Positions 36,704 to 44,414 of a stretch of 64,000 bases of DNA are shown one piece after another. The notes under the pieces are model-generated. The model worked only from the letters and a program-made list of their open reading frames with translations, was not told the DNA's origin and did no database searches. The first letter of the stretch is position 1. Each line of letters starts with the position of its first letter. Source of the DNA: an uncultured Mucilaginibacter sp. Its GTDB lineage: Bacteria > Bacteroidota > Bacteroidia > Sphingobacteriales > Sphingobacteriaceae. The stretch is taken from the NCBI RefSeq assembly GCF_913773635.1, contig NZ_CAJYGQ010000010.1, forward strand, positions 186,001 through 250,000, given 5' to 3'. A program made the position numbers and the translations under genes.

Positions 36704-38650
36704 ATGAGTGTTGTTAATATTTTAGTTGTTGATGATAGGGAAGAAAATATTGTTGCGTTGGAGGCTTTGCTCCGCCGCGATGATATTAATATCATATCTA
36801 CTACATCACCAAATGAGGCATTGCGTATTGCCTGGGAAAACCAGATAAGCATTGCCCTGGTTGATGTGCAGATGCCCGAGATTGATGGCTTCGAGTTAGT
36901 GGAGATGCTTAAGGCAAACCCGCGAACTAAAGACATACTCATCATATTTGTAACAGCAATTTCCAAAGAATCAAAGTACGCAGTAAAAGGGTTTGGTACA
37001 GGTGCAGTTGATTACTTGTATAAGCCACTTGACCCTTATATAACATCAGCCAAAGTTGATGCATTTATCCAGTTAGCCCAATACCAGAAAGACATCAGGG
37101 AAAAGAATGAGGAGTTGCAGAATTATGCCATAATGGTTAAAAATTCTGCTGATATCATTACCACTGTTGATGCTAAAACCTTTCGCATACTTTCAATAAA
37201 TCAGGCTGTTAAAAAGTTGTTAGGCTATCAGGTTAATGAGCTTGAGCAAACAAGTATTGTTGATATGGCCGTGCCGGACGATCAGCCAAAACTGCGTAAA
37301 AAGCTTTCAGAGATTGTGAATAACAACATGAGCTTTGCAGTAGCCGAATATCAATTAGAAACGTTTGACAAGCGTACTATTTGGGCCGAGTGTCGTATTA
37401 CTTATAATAATAAAATATTATTTATTAATATAAGTGATGTTTCTCCACAAAAAAGCTATCAGCAGGAACTCATTAAATCAAAAGAAGCGGCCGAGCACTC
37501 GCGCAAGGTTAAAGAAAGTTTTTTGGCCAATATGAGCCATGAACTGCGCACACCCGTAAATGGTATTGTTGGCCTTACAAACATGCTGCGCAAGGGTGAA
37601 CTTAACGAGCATCAACGAAATATTGTGGATTTACTTGATGTGTCGTCGCAGTCACTATTAGGAGTTATTAATGACGTGCTTGATATCTCAAAAATTGAAG
37701 CCGGTAAATTTAGCATTATTCGTAAGGCTAATGATGTGCGCCAGGTTGTTCAGTCCACATTTGATTTGCTGAAATACAAAGCCGACGAGAAAAACATTGA
37801 TTTGCTGTTGGAGATTGATAGCGATGTGCCTCAATGCTTGCTTTTTGATGCCTTACGTCTCAATCAAATTGTAATGAATTTGCTTAGCAATGCCATTAAG
37901 TTTACGGAGCGCGGCTATGTTAAGCTTGTACTATCGGTGTTGCAAAAGGTTGATAGTAACGTTAAAATCAAATTCAGTGTTATTGATACCGGTATTGGTA
38001 TAGCCAGTGACCGACTTGCTAAAATATTTGATTCTTTTGAGCAAGCTGAAGACGATACACTTATAAAATACGGCGGTACAGGCTTGGGGCTTACCATTGT
38101 TAAAAAGCTTATTGAACTAAAAGGAGGCGAACTTACCGTAAGTAGCCAAATTGGTAGCGGCAGTGTGTTTAACTTCACTAACTGGTATGCTGTTGCTGAC
38201 GCGCCTAAGCCCGAGAAGGCTGGGGGGGGTAAGCAAAGAAGCTTAATGCCATTTACAGATGTACACGTTTTAGTTGCTGAAGATAATCTGGTAAACCAGT
38301 TCATGATGTCTAAAATGCTTAAAGATTGGAACGTAAACTTTGAGATAGTAGACAACGGACAAAAAGTGCTGGATAAATTGCTGGCAAAAGATTTTGACCT
38401 GATATTGATGGATACGCATATGCCCGAAATGAATGGGTACGATGCCGCTAAAAACATCCGTATGAACTTTGCCGAACCTAAGCGCAGTATACCAATCATA
38501 TCGCTATCGGCAGCCACGTTTGACCATGAGCAGCAGCAGGCGCTCTCAGCTGGTATGAATGATATTTTATCTAAACCTTTTCAGCCATACCAACTACACG
38601 AAAAAATGCAACATCTGCTTGAGATATCAAAGGGTAAACAGTTAGCTTAA
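36704..38650 (+). CDS. Hybrid kinase REC-PAS-HisKA-HATPase-REC
   Basis: A 648-residue cytoplasmic kinase. The N-terminal receiver has LVVDDREENIVALEALLRR and VDVQMPEIDGFE. A PAS domain (about 140-250) follows, then HisKA with MSHELRTPVNGIVGL, an ATPase domain (IDTGIGIASDRL, YGGTGLGLTIVK), a Gly-rich linker and a C-terminal receiver (VLVAEDNLVNQFM, MDTHMPEMNGYDAA). The TTG at 36683 is in frame, but the ATG at 36704 gives a normal receiver start. It follows cheB by 31 bp and ends the cassette. Its first receiver could accept phosphate from the CHASE3 kinase. A G8 tract (38222-38229) codes the linker before the last receiver. Confidence 0.94.
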   Translation: MSVVNILVVDDREENIVALEALLRRDDINIISTTSPNEALRIAWENQISIALVDVQMPEIDGFELVEMLKANPRTKDILIIFVTAISKESKYAVKGFGTGAVDYLYKPLDPYITSAKVDAFIQLAQYQKDIREKNEELQNYAIMVKNSADIITTVDAKTFRILSINQAVKKLLGYQVNELEQTSIVDMAVPDDQPKLRKKLSEIVNNNMSFAVAEYQLETFDKRTIWAECRITYNNKILFINISDVSPQKSYQQELIKSKEAAEHSRKVKESFLANMSHELRTPVNGIVGLTNMLRKGELNEHQRNIVDLLDVSSQSLLGVINDVLDISKIEAGKFSIIRKANDVRQVVQSTFDLLKYKADEKNIDLLLEIDSDVPQCLLFDALRLNQIVMNLLSNAIKFTERGYVKLVLSVLQKVDSNVKIKFSVIDTGIGIASDRLAKIFDSFEQAEDDTLIKYGGTGLGLTIVKKLIELKGGELTVSSQIGSGSVFNFTNWYAVADAPKPEKAGGGKQRSLMPFTDVHVLVAEDNLVNQFMMSKMLKDWNVNFEIVDNGQKVLDKLLAKDFDLILMDTHMPEMNGYDAAKNIRMNFAEPKRSIPIISLSAATFDHEQQQALSAGMNDILSKPFQPYQLHEKMQHLLEISKGKQLA

Positions 38651-38660
38651 ATTATTTCCG

Positions 38661-38684
38661 GGTTTTGCTACCTGTAACAAAACC
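38661..38684. other. Intergenic stem-loop between the kinase cassette and ccmB
   Basis: GGTTTTG pairs perfectly with CAAAACC across a 10-nt loop, just after the kinase stop. No T run follows, so it may be a weak terminator or an RNA 3' end structure. Confidence 0.4.
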
Positions 38685-38710
38685 TAAGTGTAGCCGCAAA
38701 AGCTTTTTCT

Positions 38711-38718
38711 TATATTTG
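38711..38718 (+). promoter_or_regulatory. -7 promoter box directly upstream of ccmB
   Basis: TATATTTG lies 5 nt before the ATG at 38724. No good -33 element is seen. If used, the mRNA would start at or next to the start codon. Confidence 0.5.
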
Positions 38719-38723
38719 CAGTA

Positions 38724-39407
38724 ATGAAATTATTGCGCCAAACAGGTTATTTGCTCAGGAAAGAAATATTGTTAGAGTGGCGCTCTAAATATGCATTTAA
38801 CGGGGTACTGCTTTATATTGTATCAACGGTTTTTGTTTGTTACATAGCTTTCAACTTAACACCCGGCTTTACAAAAAGCCAGGGTTACCCGGTAGTATGG
38901 AACGTACTGTTTTGGATAATAATTCTGTTTGCTTCTGTAAACGCCATTGCTAAAAGCTTCCTCCAAGAAAGCCGTAGCCGCTTGCTTTATTACTACACCA
39001 TAGCAAGTCCGCATGCTATAATTTTATCAAAGACTATATACAACGCCTTGCTCATGGCTTTGTTAAGCACATTGGCGCTTGTAGTTTACACCTTGTTTTT
39101 TACTAATAACGTTGGTGATTCCTTATGGTATTTCCTGGTAGTATTATCAGGCAGTATTACGTTTTCTACAGTATTTACCATGGTTTCGGCCATAGCCGCA
39201 AAAGCCGGTAACAATGGAACGTTGATGGCTATATTGAGTTTCCCGGTAATAATACCTGTTATTATGTTGCTGGTAAAAATTAGTAAGAGTGCCATGGATG
39301 GTGTGGAACGCAGTCTTACTTACGGTAATTTTGGTGTGTTGGGTGCTATTAACGTAATTGTTATAGCTGTATCGCTTATATTGTTTCCGTTTTTATGGCG
39401 CGATTGA
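38724..39407 (+). CDS. ccmB: Heme exporter permease CcmB
   Basis: A 227-residue inner-membrane protein with about six helices and the CcmB N-terminal pattern LRKEILLEWRSKYAFNGVLLY, followed by FWIIILFASVNAIAKSFLQE, which includes the conserved Q-E-x-R-S region. CcmB is the permease of the CcmAB transporter that drives heme release onto CcmE in cytochrome c maturation. The ATPase CcmA is not in the window. The stop overlaps the next start (TGATG at 39405-39409), suggesting translational coupling. Confidence 0.9.
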   Translation: MKLLRQTGYLLRKEILLEWRSKYAFNGVLLYIVSTVFVCYIAFNLTPGFTKSQGYPVVWNVLFWIIILFASVNAIAKSFLQESRSRLLYYYTIASPHAIILSKTIYNALLMALLSTLALVVYTLFFTNNVGDSLWYFLVVLSGSITFSTVFTMVSAIAAKAGNNGTLMAILSFPVIIPVIMLLVKISKSAMDGVERSLTYGNFGVLGAINVIVIAVSLILFPFLWRD

Positions 39408-40687
39408 TGACATTTGGTGCCGGTTCTCTTGCATTAAGCAATTATCAGATTTCTACTGCGCGACTATTGCGTGTATACTTCTTGCTTTTACTGAACCTGA
39501 TGGTGTTTGCCGGTGCGCAAGCGCAAACGGGTACCATTAGTGGCAAAATTGTACGGGCAGATACCAAGACTCCCTTAGCTAAAGTAAGCGTTTTCTTAAG
39601 TAATGCTACCGTTGGAGCAACCACGGATGAAGCTGGGAATTTCACACTTCGCAACATCAGGCCCGGCCAGTATGATTTGGTTGCTACGTCAGTAGGATTT
39701 GAAGACTTCACGCAACAGGTTTTGGTTAACGCTACACCAATAGCTATAAACGTGGAAATGAGAGCGCGTGTTATGCAACTGGAGGATGTAGTAGTTACCA
39801 ATAATGATAATTGGAAGGCAAATTATCAAATGTTTCTGGCCGAGTTTTTTGGCACATCTGCTTACGCCAGGCAATGTAAAATATCTAATCCGCATGATCT
39901 AGTACTTATTTACAGCAAATCAAAGCGAACCCTTACAGCTTTATCTTATGATTTCATTAATATTGAAAATAAAGCATTAGGCTACCGCATACGTTTTCTA
40001 CTTAAAAACTTTAAAAGCGATAAATTAAACAATATAATATCCTGGCAAGGAAAGGTATTATACGAGGAGTTACCCGGAAGCGCGGCTCAAAGGAAAATTT
40101 GGGAGCAGCGTAGGCAGGACATCTACTACGGATCGGCAATGCAGTTTTTCCGCTCGCTGGTTGATGGTAATTACGAGCGTGATGGCTTTGTTATGCGCAT
40201 CTTGGCCCGACGACCAAATGCTGAGCGCCCGCCCGACCCGGTTATACAACGCAAGATTGATAAGTTTGACGGTGTAAACAGCGATTCATTAAGATACTGG
40301 GTAAACAAATATCAGTTGCCAAAATATCACGAGCACCTCTACCGCGACCCACTGAAAATTGAGCAGGTTGTTAAAGAGACAGACAGGCAGGGTATATACG
40401 GCATGGCGTTTCCGGAGTGCCTTTACGTCGTTTACACCAAAAAGCGCGAAACGCAGGATTTTAAAGACATTTACCGGCCTCTGGATTGGGAAAATTTTGA
40501 AACAAGTGTGGTAACGCTTTATACGCCATATATACTGTTTGATAAAAATGGCTCAATATTATCAAATCCAAGTCCGCTGCAGGAAGGTACATGGTCCAAA
40601 AATAAAATAGCGGAATTGCTACCTGTAGACTTTGAACCATCTGCAACTTACACACCGCCGTATATAGGTCAACAATATAAGCCTTAG
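39407..40687 (+). CDS. Secreted carboxypeptidase-regulatory-domain protein in the ccm locus
   Basis: A protein of about 426 residues with a long N-terminal signal (hydrophobic LLRVYFLLLLNLMVFAGA, cleavage near AQAQ), then one CarboxypepD_reg-like beta domain (TISGKIVRADTKTPLAKVSV, ending LEDVVV) as found at the start of TonB-dependent receptors. The remaining 300 or so residues are of unknown fold, without plug or barrel. An in-frame ATG at 39395 exists; the ATG at 39407 overlapping the ccmB stop is preferred. Its placement between ccmB and ccmC suggests an envelope role, but a link to heme handling is only inferred. Confidence 0.75.
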   Translation: MTFGAGSLALSNYQISTARLLRVYFLLLLNLMVFAGAQAQTGTISGKIVRADTKTPLAKVSVFLSNATVGATTDEAGNFTLRNIRPGQYDLVATSVGFEDFTQQVLVNATPIAINVEMRARVMQLEDVVVTNNDNWKANYQMFLAEFFGTSAYARQCKISNPHDLVLIYSKSKRTLTALSYDFINIENKALGYRIRFLLKNFKSDKLNNIISWQGKVLYEELPGSAAQRKIWEQRRQDIYYGSAMQFFRSLVDGNYERDGFVMRILARRPNAERPPDPVIQRKIDKFDGVNSDSLRYWVNKYQLPKYHEHLYRDPLKIEQVVKETDRQGIYGMAFPECLYVVYTKKRETQDFKDIYRPLDWENFETSVVTLYTPYILFDKNGSILSNPSPLQEGTWSKNKIAELLPVDFEPSATYTPPYIGQQYKP

Positions 40688-40735
40688 CCTATATGATAAT
40701 TGCTATGTAAGCATAGTAATTTTAAGTAATTGTTT

Positions 40736-40743
40736 TACCTTTG
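40736..40743 (+). promoter_or_regulatory. -7 promoter box upstream of ccmC
   Basis: TACCTTTG, 15 nt before the ATG at 40759. It overlaps a TTG that would otherwise extend the reading frame by six codons, which argues for the downstream ATG. No -33 match is seen. Confidence 0.5.
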
Positions 40744-40758
40744 CGCGTTGAATTTTAT

Positions 40759-41430
40759 ATGAAATTTATATATCAAAGTTGGTGGAAAATTTTAGGTGTT
40801 GTGCTGGTGTTATATACATTGGTAGCCGGGTTCATGCTAACTGTTCCTAAATTACCTATTTTGCACGAGACCATACGCAACGTATACTTCCACGTGCCCA
40901 TGTGGATGGCTATGTTTTTGGTGTTTGGCGTATCGGTTTTTTACAGCGTGCGCTATTTAGCCAGTGGCAAGGAGGAGTATGATTTGATTGCTATTGAGAG
41001 CGTTAACACCGGTATAATATTTTATATTTTGGGATTGCTGAGCGGCATGCTTTGGGCACGATATACTTGGGGACAATACTGGAGTAACGACCCTAAACAA
41101 AATAGCGCGGCAATAGCCTTCTTGCTTTACTGTGCTTACCTGGTTTTGCGAAACGCCATAGATGAAGAGCAGAGGCGTGCACGTATTTCGGCCATTTACA
41201 ACATATTTGCTTTCCCTATAATGTTGGTTCTATTGTTCATACTGCCACGTTTAACCGATTCATTACACCCTGGTAATGGAGGCAATCCGGCGTTTGGTAA
41301 GTATGACATGACTAACGAAATGCGTGCTGTATTATATCCTGCATTTATAGGATGGATGCTTATTGCCTTATGGATTGCAACTTTGCGTTACCGTATACGT
41401 TTAATCGAAAATAAAAACAACTCCTTATAA
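40759..41430 (+). CDS. ccmC: Cytochrome c maturation protein CcmC (heme-handling)
   Basis: A 223-residue inner-membrane protein with six helices of the CcmC/CcsA family. A heme-ligand candidate His lies in RNVYFHVPMWMA near 40, and the WWD-type loop reads WARYTWGQYWSNDPKQ near 115, with Asn in place of the second Trp of the usual WGxxWxWD motif. CcmC places heme on CcmE. Its length fits CcmC rather than the longer CcsA. It is followed after 6 bp by a CcmD-family gene. Confidence 0.88.
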   Translation: MKFIYQSWWKILGVVLVLYTLVAGFMLTVPKLPILHETIRNVYFHVPMWMAMFLVFGVSVFYSVRYLASGKEEYDLIAIESVNTGIIFYILGLLSGMLWARYTWGQYWSNDPKQNSAAIAFLLYCAYLVLRNAIDEEQRRARISAIYNIFAFPIMLVLLFILPRLTDSLHPGNGGNPAFGKYDMTNEMRAVLYPAFIGWMLIALWIATLRYRIRLIENKNNSL

Positions 41431-41436
41431 ATTACC

Positions 41437-41640
41437 ATGAAGAAACTTACTTGTTTAGCCGTATTGTTGATAGGCTATTTAGGCGCATTTGCACAAGATG
41501 TTGAAATGGCTGATACTATGCGGAGCGAAGGAAAAATATACGTTGTTATAGGTACCATAGTTATTGTATTTGTTGGCCTGGCTTTATACCTGTTCAGTAT
41601 GGACAGGCGTTTAAACCGTATTGAAAAGCACAAAGACTAA
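41437..41640 (+). CDS. ccmD: CcmD family protein
   Basis: A 67-residue protein with an N-terminal hydrophobic signal-like segment (about 4-19), a transmembrane helix (about 34-53) and a basic cytoplasmic tail (DRRLNRIEKHKD), the layout of Bacteroidota CcmD-like proteins. CcmD helps release heme-loaded CcmE from CcmABC. The 6-bp spacing after ccmC supports the name more than the sequence, which is short and poorly conserved. Confidence 0.8.
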   Translation: MKKLTCLAVLLIGYLGAFAQDVEMADTMRSEGKIYVVIGTIVIVFVGLALYLFSMDRRLNRIEKHKD

Positions 41641-41725
41641 AACTTTTTTGGCACTTGCAATGTGTTAACTTTTAATTCAACTTCTTATTGCGTAAAACTT
41701 TACCAATTATTAATCAAATTCATAT

Positions 41726-43159
41726 ATGAGCAATTTAATTATATCCGATCAAGACACTCATTTCTTTTCAGATGTGTGCGCCAATTTTGATCACGCAGCT
41801 CAATTTACCAAACACGATGCCGGTTTATTAGATCAAATTAAATCATGTAACAGTGTTTACCGTTTCCGCTTTCCTATACGTAAAGGTGACGGCTTTGAAG
41901 TTATTGATGCATGGCGCGTTGAGCATTCGCATCACCAATCGCCTACCAAAGGTGGTATACGTTACAGCGAAATGGTTAACGAAGATGAGGTAATGGCGCT
42001 TGCAGCGTTAATGACTTATAAGTGTGCTATTGTTAATGTACCATTTGGTGGTGCTAAGGGTGGCATTAAAATCAATCCAAAAAACTACACGGTACAGGAG
42101 TTAGAGAACATTACCCGCCGTTACACTGTTGAACTGACAAAGAAAAACTTTTTAGGTCCAAGCATTGACGTACCTGCACCAGATTATGGCTCAGGCGAGC
42201 GTGAAATGAGCTGGATTGCTGATACCTATGCAACCATGAACCCTAACCAGGGCGATGCACTAGGTTGCGTTACCGGAAAGCCAATTGCGTTGCACGGTAT
42301 TGCAGGCAGGAGAGAAGCTACCGGCCGTGGTGTTGCCATAGCTGCCCGGGAATGTGTTAGCGTTGGCGAAGACATGCAAAAACTTGGTTTAACAGCCGGG
42401 TTAACAGGCAAAAAGGTAATTGTACAAGGCTTAGGTAACGTGGGCTACTACTCGGCCAAGTTTTTGTCTGAATTTGGCGCAACCATTGTTGGCTTGTGCG
42501 AATATGAAGGTGCCATTTATAGTGAAGACGGTCTTGATTACGACGCTGTTTTCCAACACCGTAAAGCCACAGGTTCAATATTGGGTTTCGCAGGTGCTAA
42601 AAAGGAATTTACCCGTTCGGGAGAAGGACTTGAGCAGCCATGTGATATACTGGTACCGGCTGCATTAGAAAATCAAATTACAATAGAAAACGTTCGTAAC
42701 CTGCAAGCTAAAATTATAGTTGAAGGTGCAAACGGACCAACTACACCTGAGGCAGAAGCCATTTTTTACGAAAACGGTGGTATAATTGTACCTGATATGT
42801 ATGCCAATGCCGGCGGTGTAACCGTTTCATATTTCGAGTGGTTGAAAAATCTTTCACACGTTTCATTCGGTCGTATGAATCGCAGATTTGAAGAAAACTC
42901 AAACTTGAACATAGTTAACATGGTTGAAGGCATTACCGGCGTTTCATTAACTCCGCTTCAGCGCGAAACTATCATCAAAGGTGCTACTGAGCTTGAATTG
43001 GTTAACTCCGGCTTGGAGGATACTATGATTCGTTCATACCATGAAATACGCGAAACTTTACGCAATAACCCGGAGGCAAAAACGCTTCGCGTTGCTGCTT
43101 TTGTAGGCGCAATAAATAAAATTGCTGTTTCATACCAAAACTTAGGTGTTTGGCCGTAA
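41726..43159 (+). CDS. gdhA: Glutamate dehydrogenase (Glu/Leu/Phe/Val family)
   Basis: A 477-residue enzyme that interconverts glutamate and 2-oxoglutarate plus ammonia. It has [20 protein letters not shown] near 75, the catalytic-lysine region [11 protein letters not shown] near 108, the [13 protein letters not shown] segment and the Rossmann motif [15 protein letters not shown] near 235. It is longer than the usual bacterial hexameric form, mainly at the C-terminus. It interrupts the ccm genes and has its own strong terminator, so it is probably expressed separately. Confidence 0.93.
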   Translation: MSNLIISDQDTHFFSDVCANFDHAAQFTKHDAGLLDQIKSCNSVYRFRFPIRKGDGFEVIDAWRVEHSHHQSPTKGGIRYSEMVNEDEVMALAALMTYKCAIVNVPFGGAKGGIKINPKNYTVQELENITRRYTVELTKKNFLGPSIDVPAPDYGSGEREMSWIADTYATMNPNQGDALGCVTGKPIALHGIAGRREATGRGVAIAARECVSVGEDMQKLGLTAGLTGKKVIVQGLGNVGYYSAKFLSEFGATIVGLCEYEGAIYSEDGLDYDAVFQHRKATGSILGFAGAKKEFTRSGEGLEQPCDILVPAALENQITIENVRNLQAKIIVEGANGPTTPEAEAIFYENGGIIVPDMYANAGGVTVSYFEWLKNLSHVSFGRMNRRFEENSNLNIVNMVEGITGVSLTPLQRETIIKGATELELVNSGLEDTMIRSYHEIRETLRNNPEAKTLRVAAFVGAINKIAVSYQNLGVWP

Positions 43160-43198
43160 ATAATTCCAGCAATACTTATTTGGTTTAAAAACCGTTTT

Positions 43199-43232
43199 AA
43201 TAGCGATAACCCTAATGGTTATCGCTATTTTT
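43199..43232 (+). terminator. Intrinsic terminator after gdhA
   Basis: A perfect 13-bp stem (AATAGCGATAACC, loop CTAAT) followed by TTTG lies 40 bp past the gdhA stop. Confidence 0.88.
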
Positions 43233-43272
43233 GTTTGCTAAATAAGCATTTACAAATTCACTAATCAAAGTA

Positions 43273-43887
43273 ATGAGATTTCTACCGGGCCTGCTTGCAT
43301 TAATGTTATATGCAACCTGTTCATTTGCACAAAACGCTCCCCCCGAGTACTTCGAAACCGGAATAATTAAAACCAAGTTTGGTGCAAGGGTAGCTTACAC
43401 AAGCCGCAAGCGTGCGCTTACCCTGGATGTAGCATCCAACCAGGTTAAGGCCACAGAACACCCATATGTTATATTGGTTGGTACACAGGTTTTGCAGTTT
43501 GCGTTTACACCTGTTATCAATGATACACTATCGCGCACACCTGACAAACAAAAAGAACTTGTTTTAGGATATGTACAATCGGAAGTTGATTACGCTAAGA
43601 AAATTTTAAAGGCTGATAAGTTGATAAGCACAACGGAGTGGCTTACGCTTAACAATAAGCCATATTTATTCTGGACATATTATTTGCCTGAGGGAGACAA
43701 ATCAAACGTAGTAAAACAAACTTACTTGTGCACATACAGTTATGGCAGGGTGTTGAGCATCAATTCACCGCTGATGAAAGGGGAGGATGAGTTACAAAGT
43801 AAAGCCTTATTGACCCAGGTAGGTAAAACTTTCATGCAGTACAATAACTACATCGATCTTGAAAAGATGTATAAGGCTATGCGTTAA
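43273..43887 (+). CDS. Hypothetical secreted protein
   Basis: A 204-residue protein with a signal peptide (about 1-18, cleavage SFAQ). The mature domain has mixed alpha/beta character and no catalytic motif I can recognise; FAFTPVINDTLSRTPDKQKE and LTLNNKPYLFWTYYLPEG are typical stretches. It is probably periplasmic. It lies between gdhA and ccmE with 108 bp before ccmE, where a separate promoter box is found. Confidence 0.65.
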   Translation: MRFLPGLLALMLYATCSFAQNAPPEYFETGIIKTKFGARVAYTSRKRALTLDVASNQVKATEHPYVILVGTQVLQFAFTPVINDTLSRTPDKQKELVLGYVQSEVDYAKKILKADKLISTTEWLTLNNKPYLFWTYYLPEGDKSNVVKQTYLCTYSYGRVLSINSPLMKGEDELQSKALLTQVGKTFMQYNNYIDLEKMYKAMR

Positions 43888-43958
43888 TAGCGTATTGTTA
43901 AGAATAGTTCTAAATAAGATATATCTTCGGTAATAAATTATATTGGTTATACGTTTTG

Positions 43959-43966
43959 TATTTTTG
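43959..43966 (+). promoter_or_regulatory. Probable -7 promoter box of ccmE-ccmF
   Basis: TATTTTTG, 28 nt before the ccmE ATG. No -33 element at the right distance. Confidence 0.4.
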
Positions 43967-43994
43967 TAAATTGTTTTACAACAGGTAATTTTCA

Positions 43995-44405
43995 ATGAAG
44001 AAAAGTTCTATCTTAGGTATTATTGTAATTGCTATTGCTATAGCAGTTATCATCAGTACATATTCAAATACAAGTACTTACGGTTCATTCAAAGATGCAG
44101 GTGCCACTACCGAAGAATTGCATGTGGTAGGCCATTTGGTTAAAAACAAAGAGCTGTACTACGATCCTACTAAAGATGCCAATTACTTTTCATTTTACAT
44201 GCTTGATAATAAGGGTGAAGAATGTAAGGTGGTATTTACCGGAACCAAACCTCAGGATTTTGAACGTTCGGAGCAGATTGTACTTACCGGACAAATGAGG
44301 GGCAGGGAGTTTCATGCCTCAAAAATTTTAATGAAGTGCCCGTCTAAATATACCGAAGATAAGCTTGAGGTAACCGAGGTTTCTGCCAAACAAGCTAACT
44401 TATAA
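43995..44405 (+). CDS. ccmE: Cytochrome c maturation heme chaperone CcmE, CxxxY type
   Basis: A 136-residue protein: one N-terminal membrane anchor (about 5-23), then an OB-fold domain (LHVVGHLVKNKELYYDPTKD, CKVVFTGTKPQDFERSEQIV, GREFHASKIL). Classic CcmE binds heme covalently through His in HxxxY. Here the aligned position reads CPSKY, that is Cys115-xxx-Tyr119, as in the cysteine-type CcmE described from Desulfovibrio (system I*). It would pass heme from CcmC to CcmF. It sits 9 bp before the ccmF-like gene. Confidence 0.9.
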   Translation: MKKSSILGIIVIAIAIAVIISTYSNTSTYGSFKDAGATTEELHVVGHLVKNKELYYDPTKDANYFSFYMLDNKGEECKVVFTGTKPQDFERSEQIVLTGQMRGREFHASKILMKCPSKYTEDKLEVTEVSAKQANL

Positions 44406-44414
44406 TCTTACTTA

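Noticed and set aside
37915-38517. 200-codon minus-strand frame inside the second kinase gene
   Set aside because: It is antisense to conserved ATPase and receiver motifs and shows no family features.
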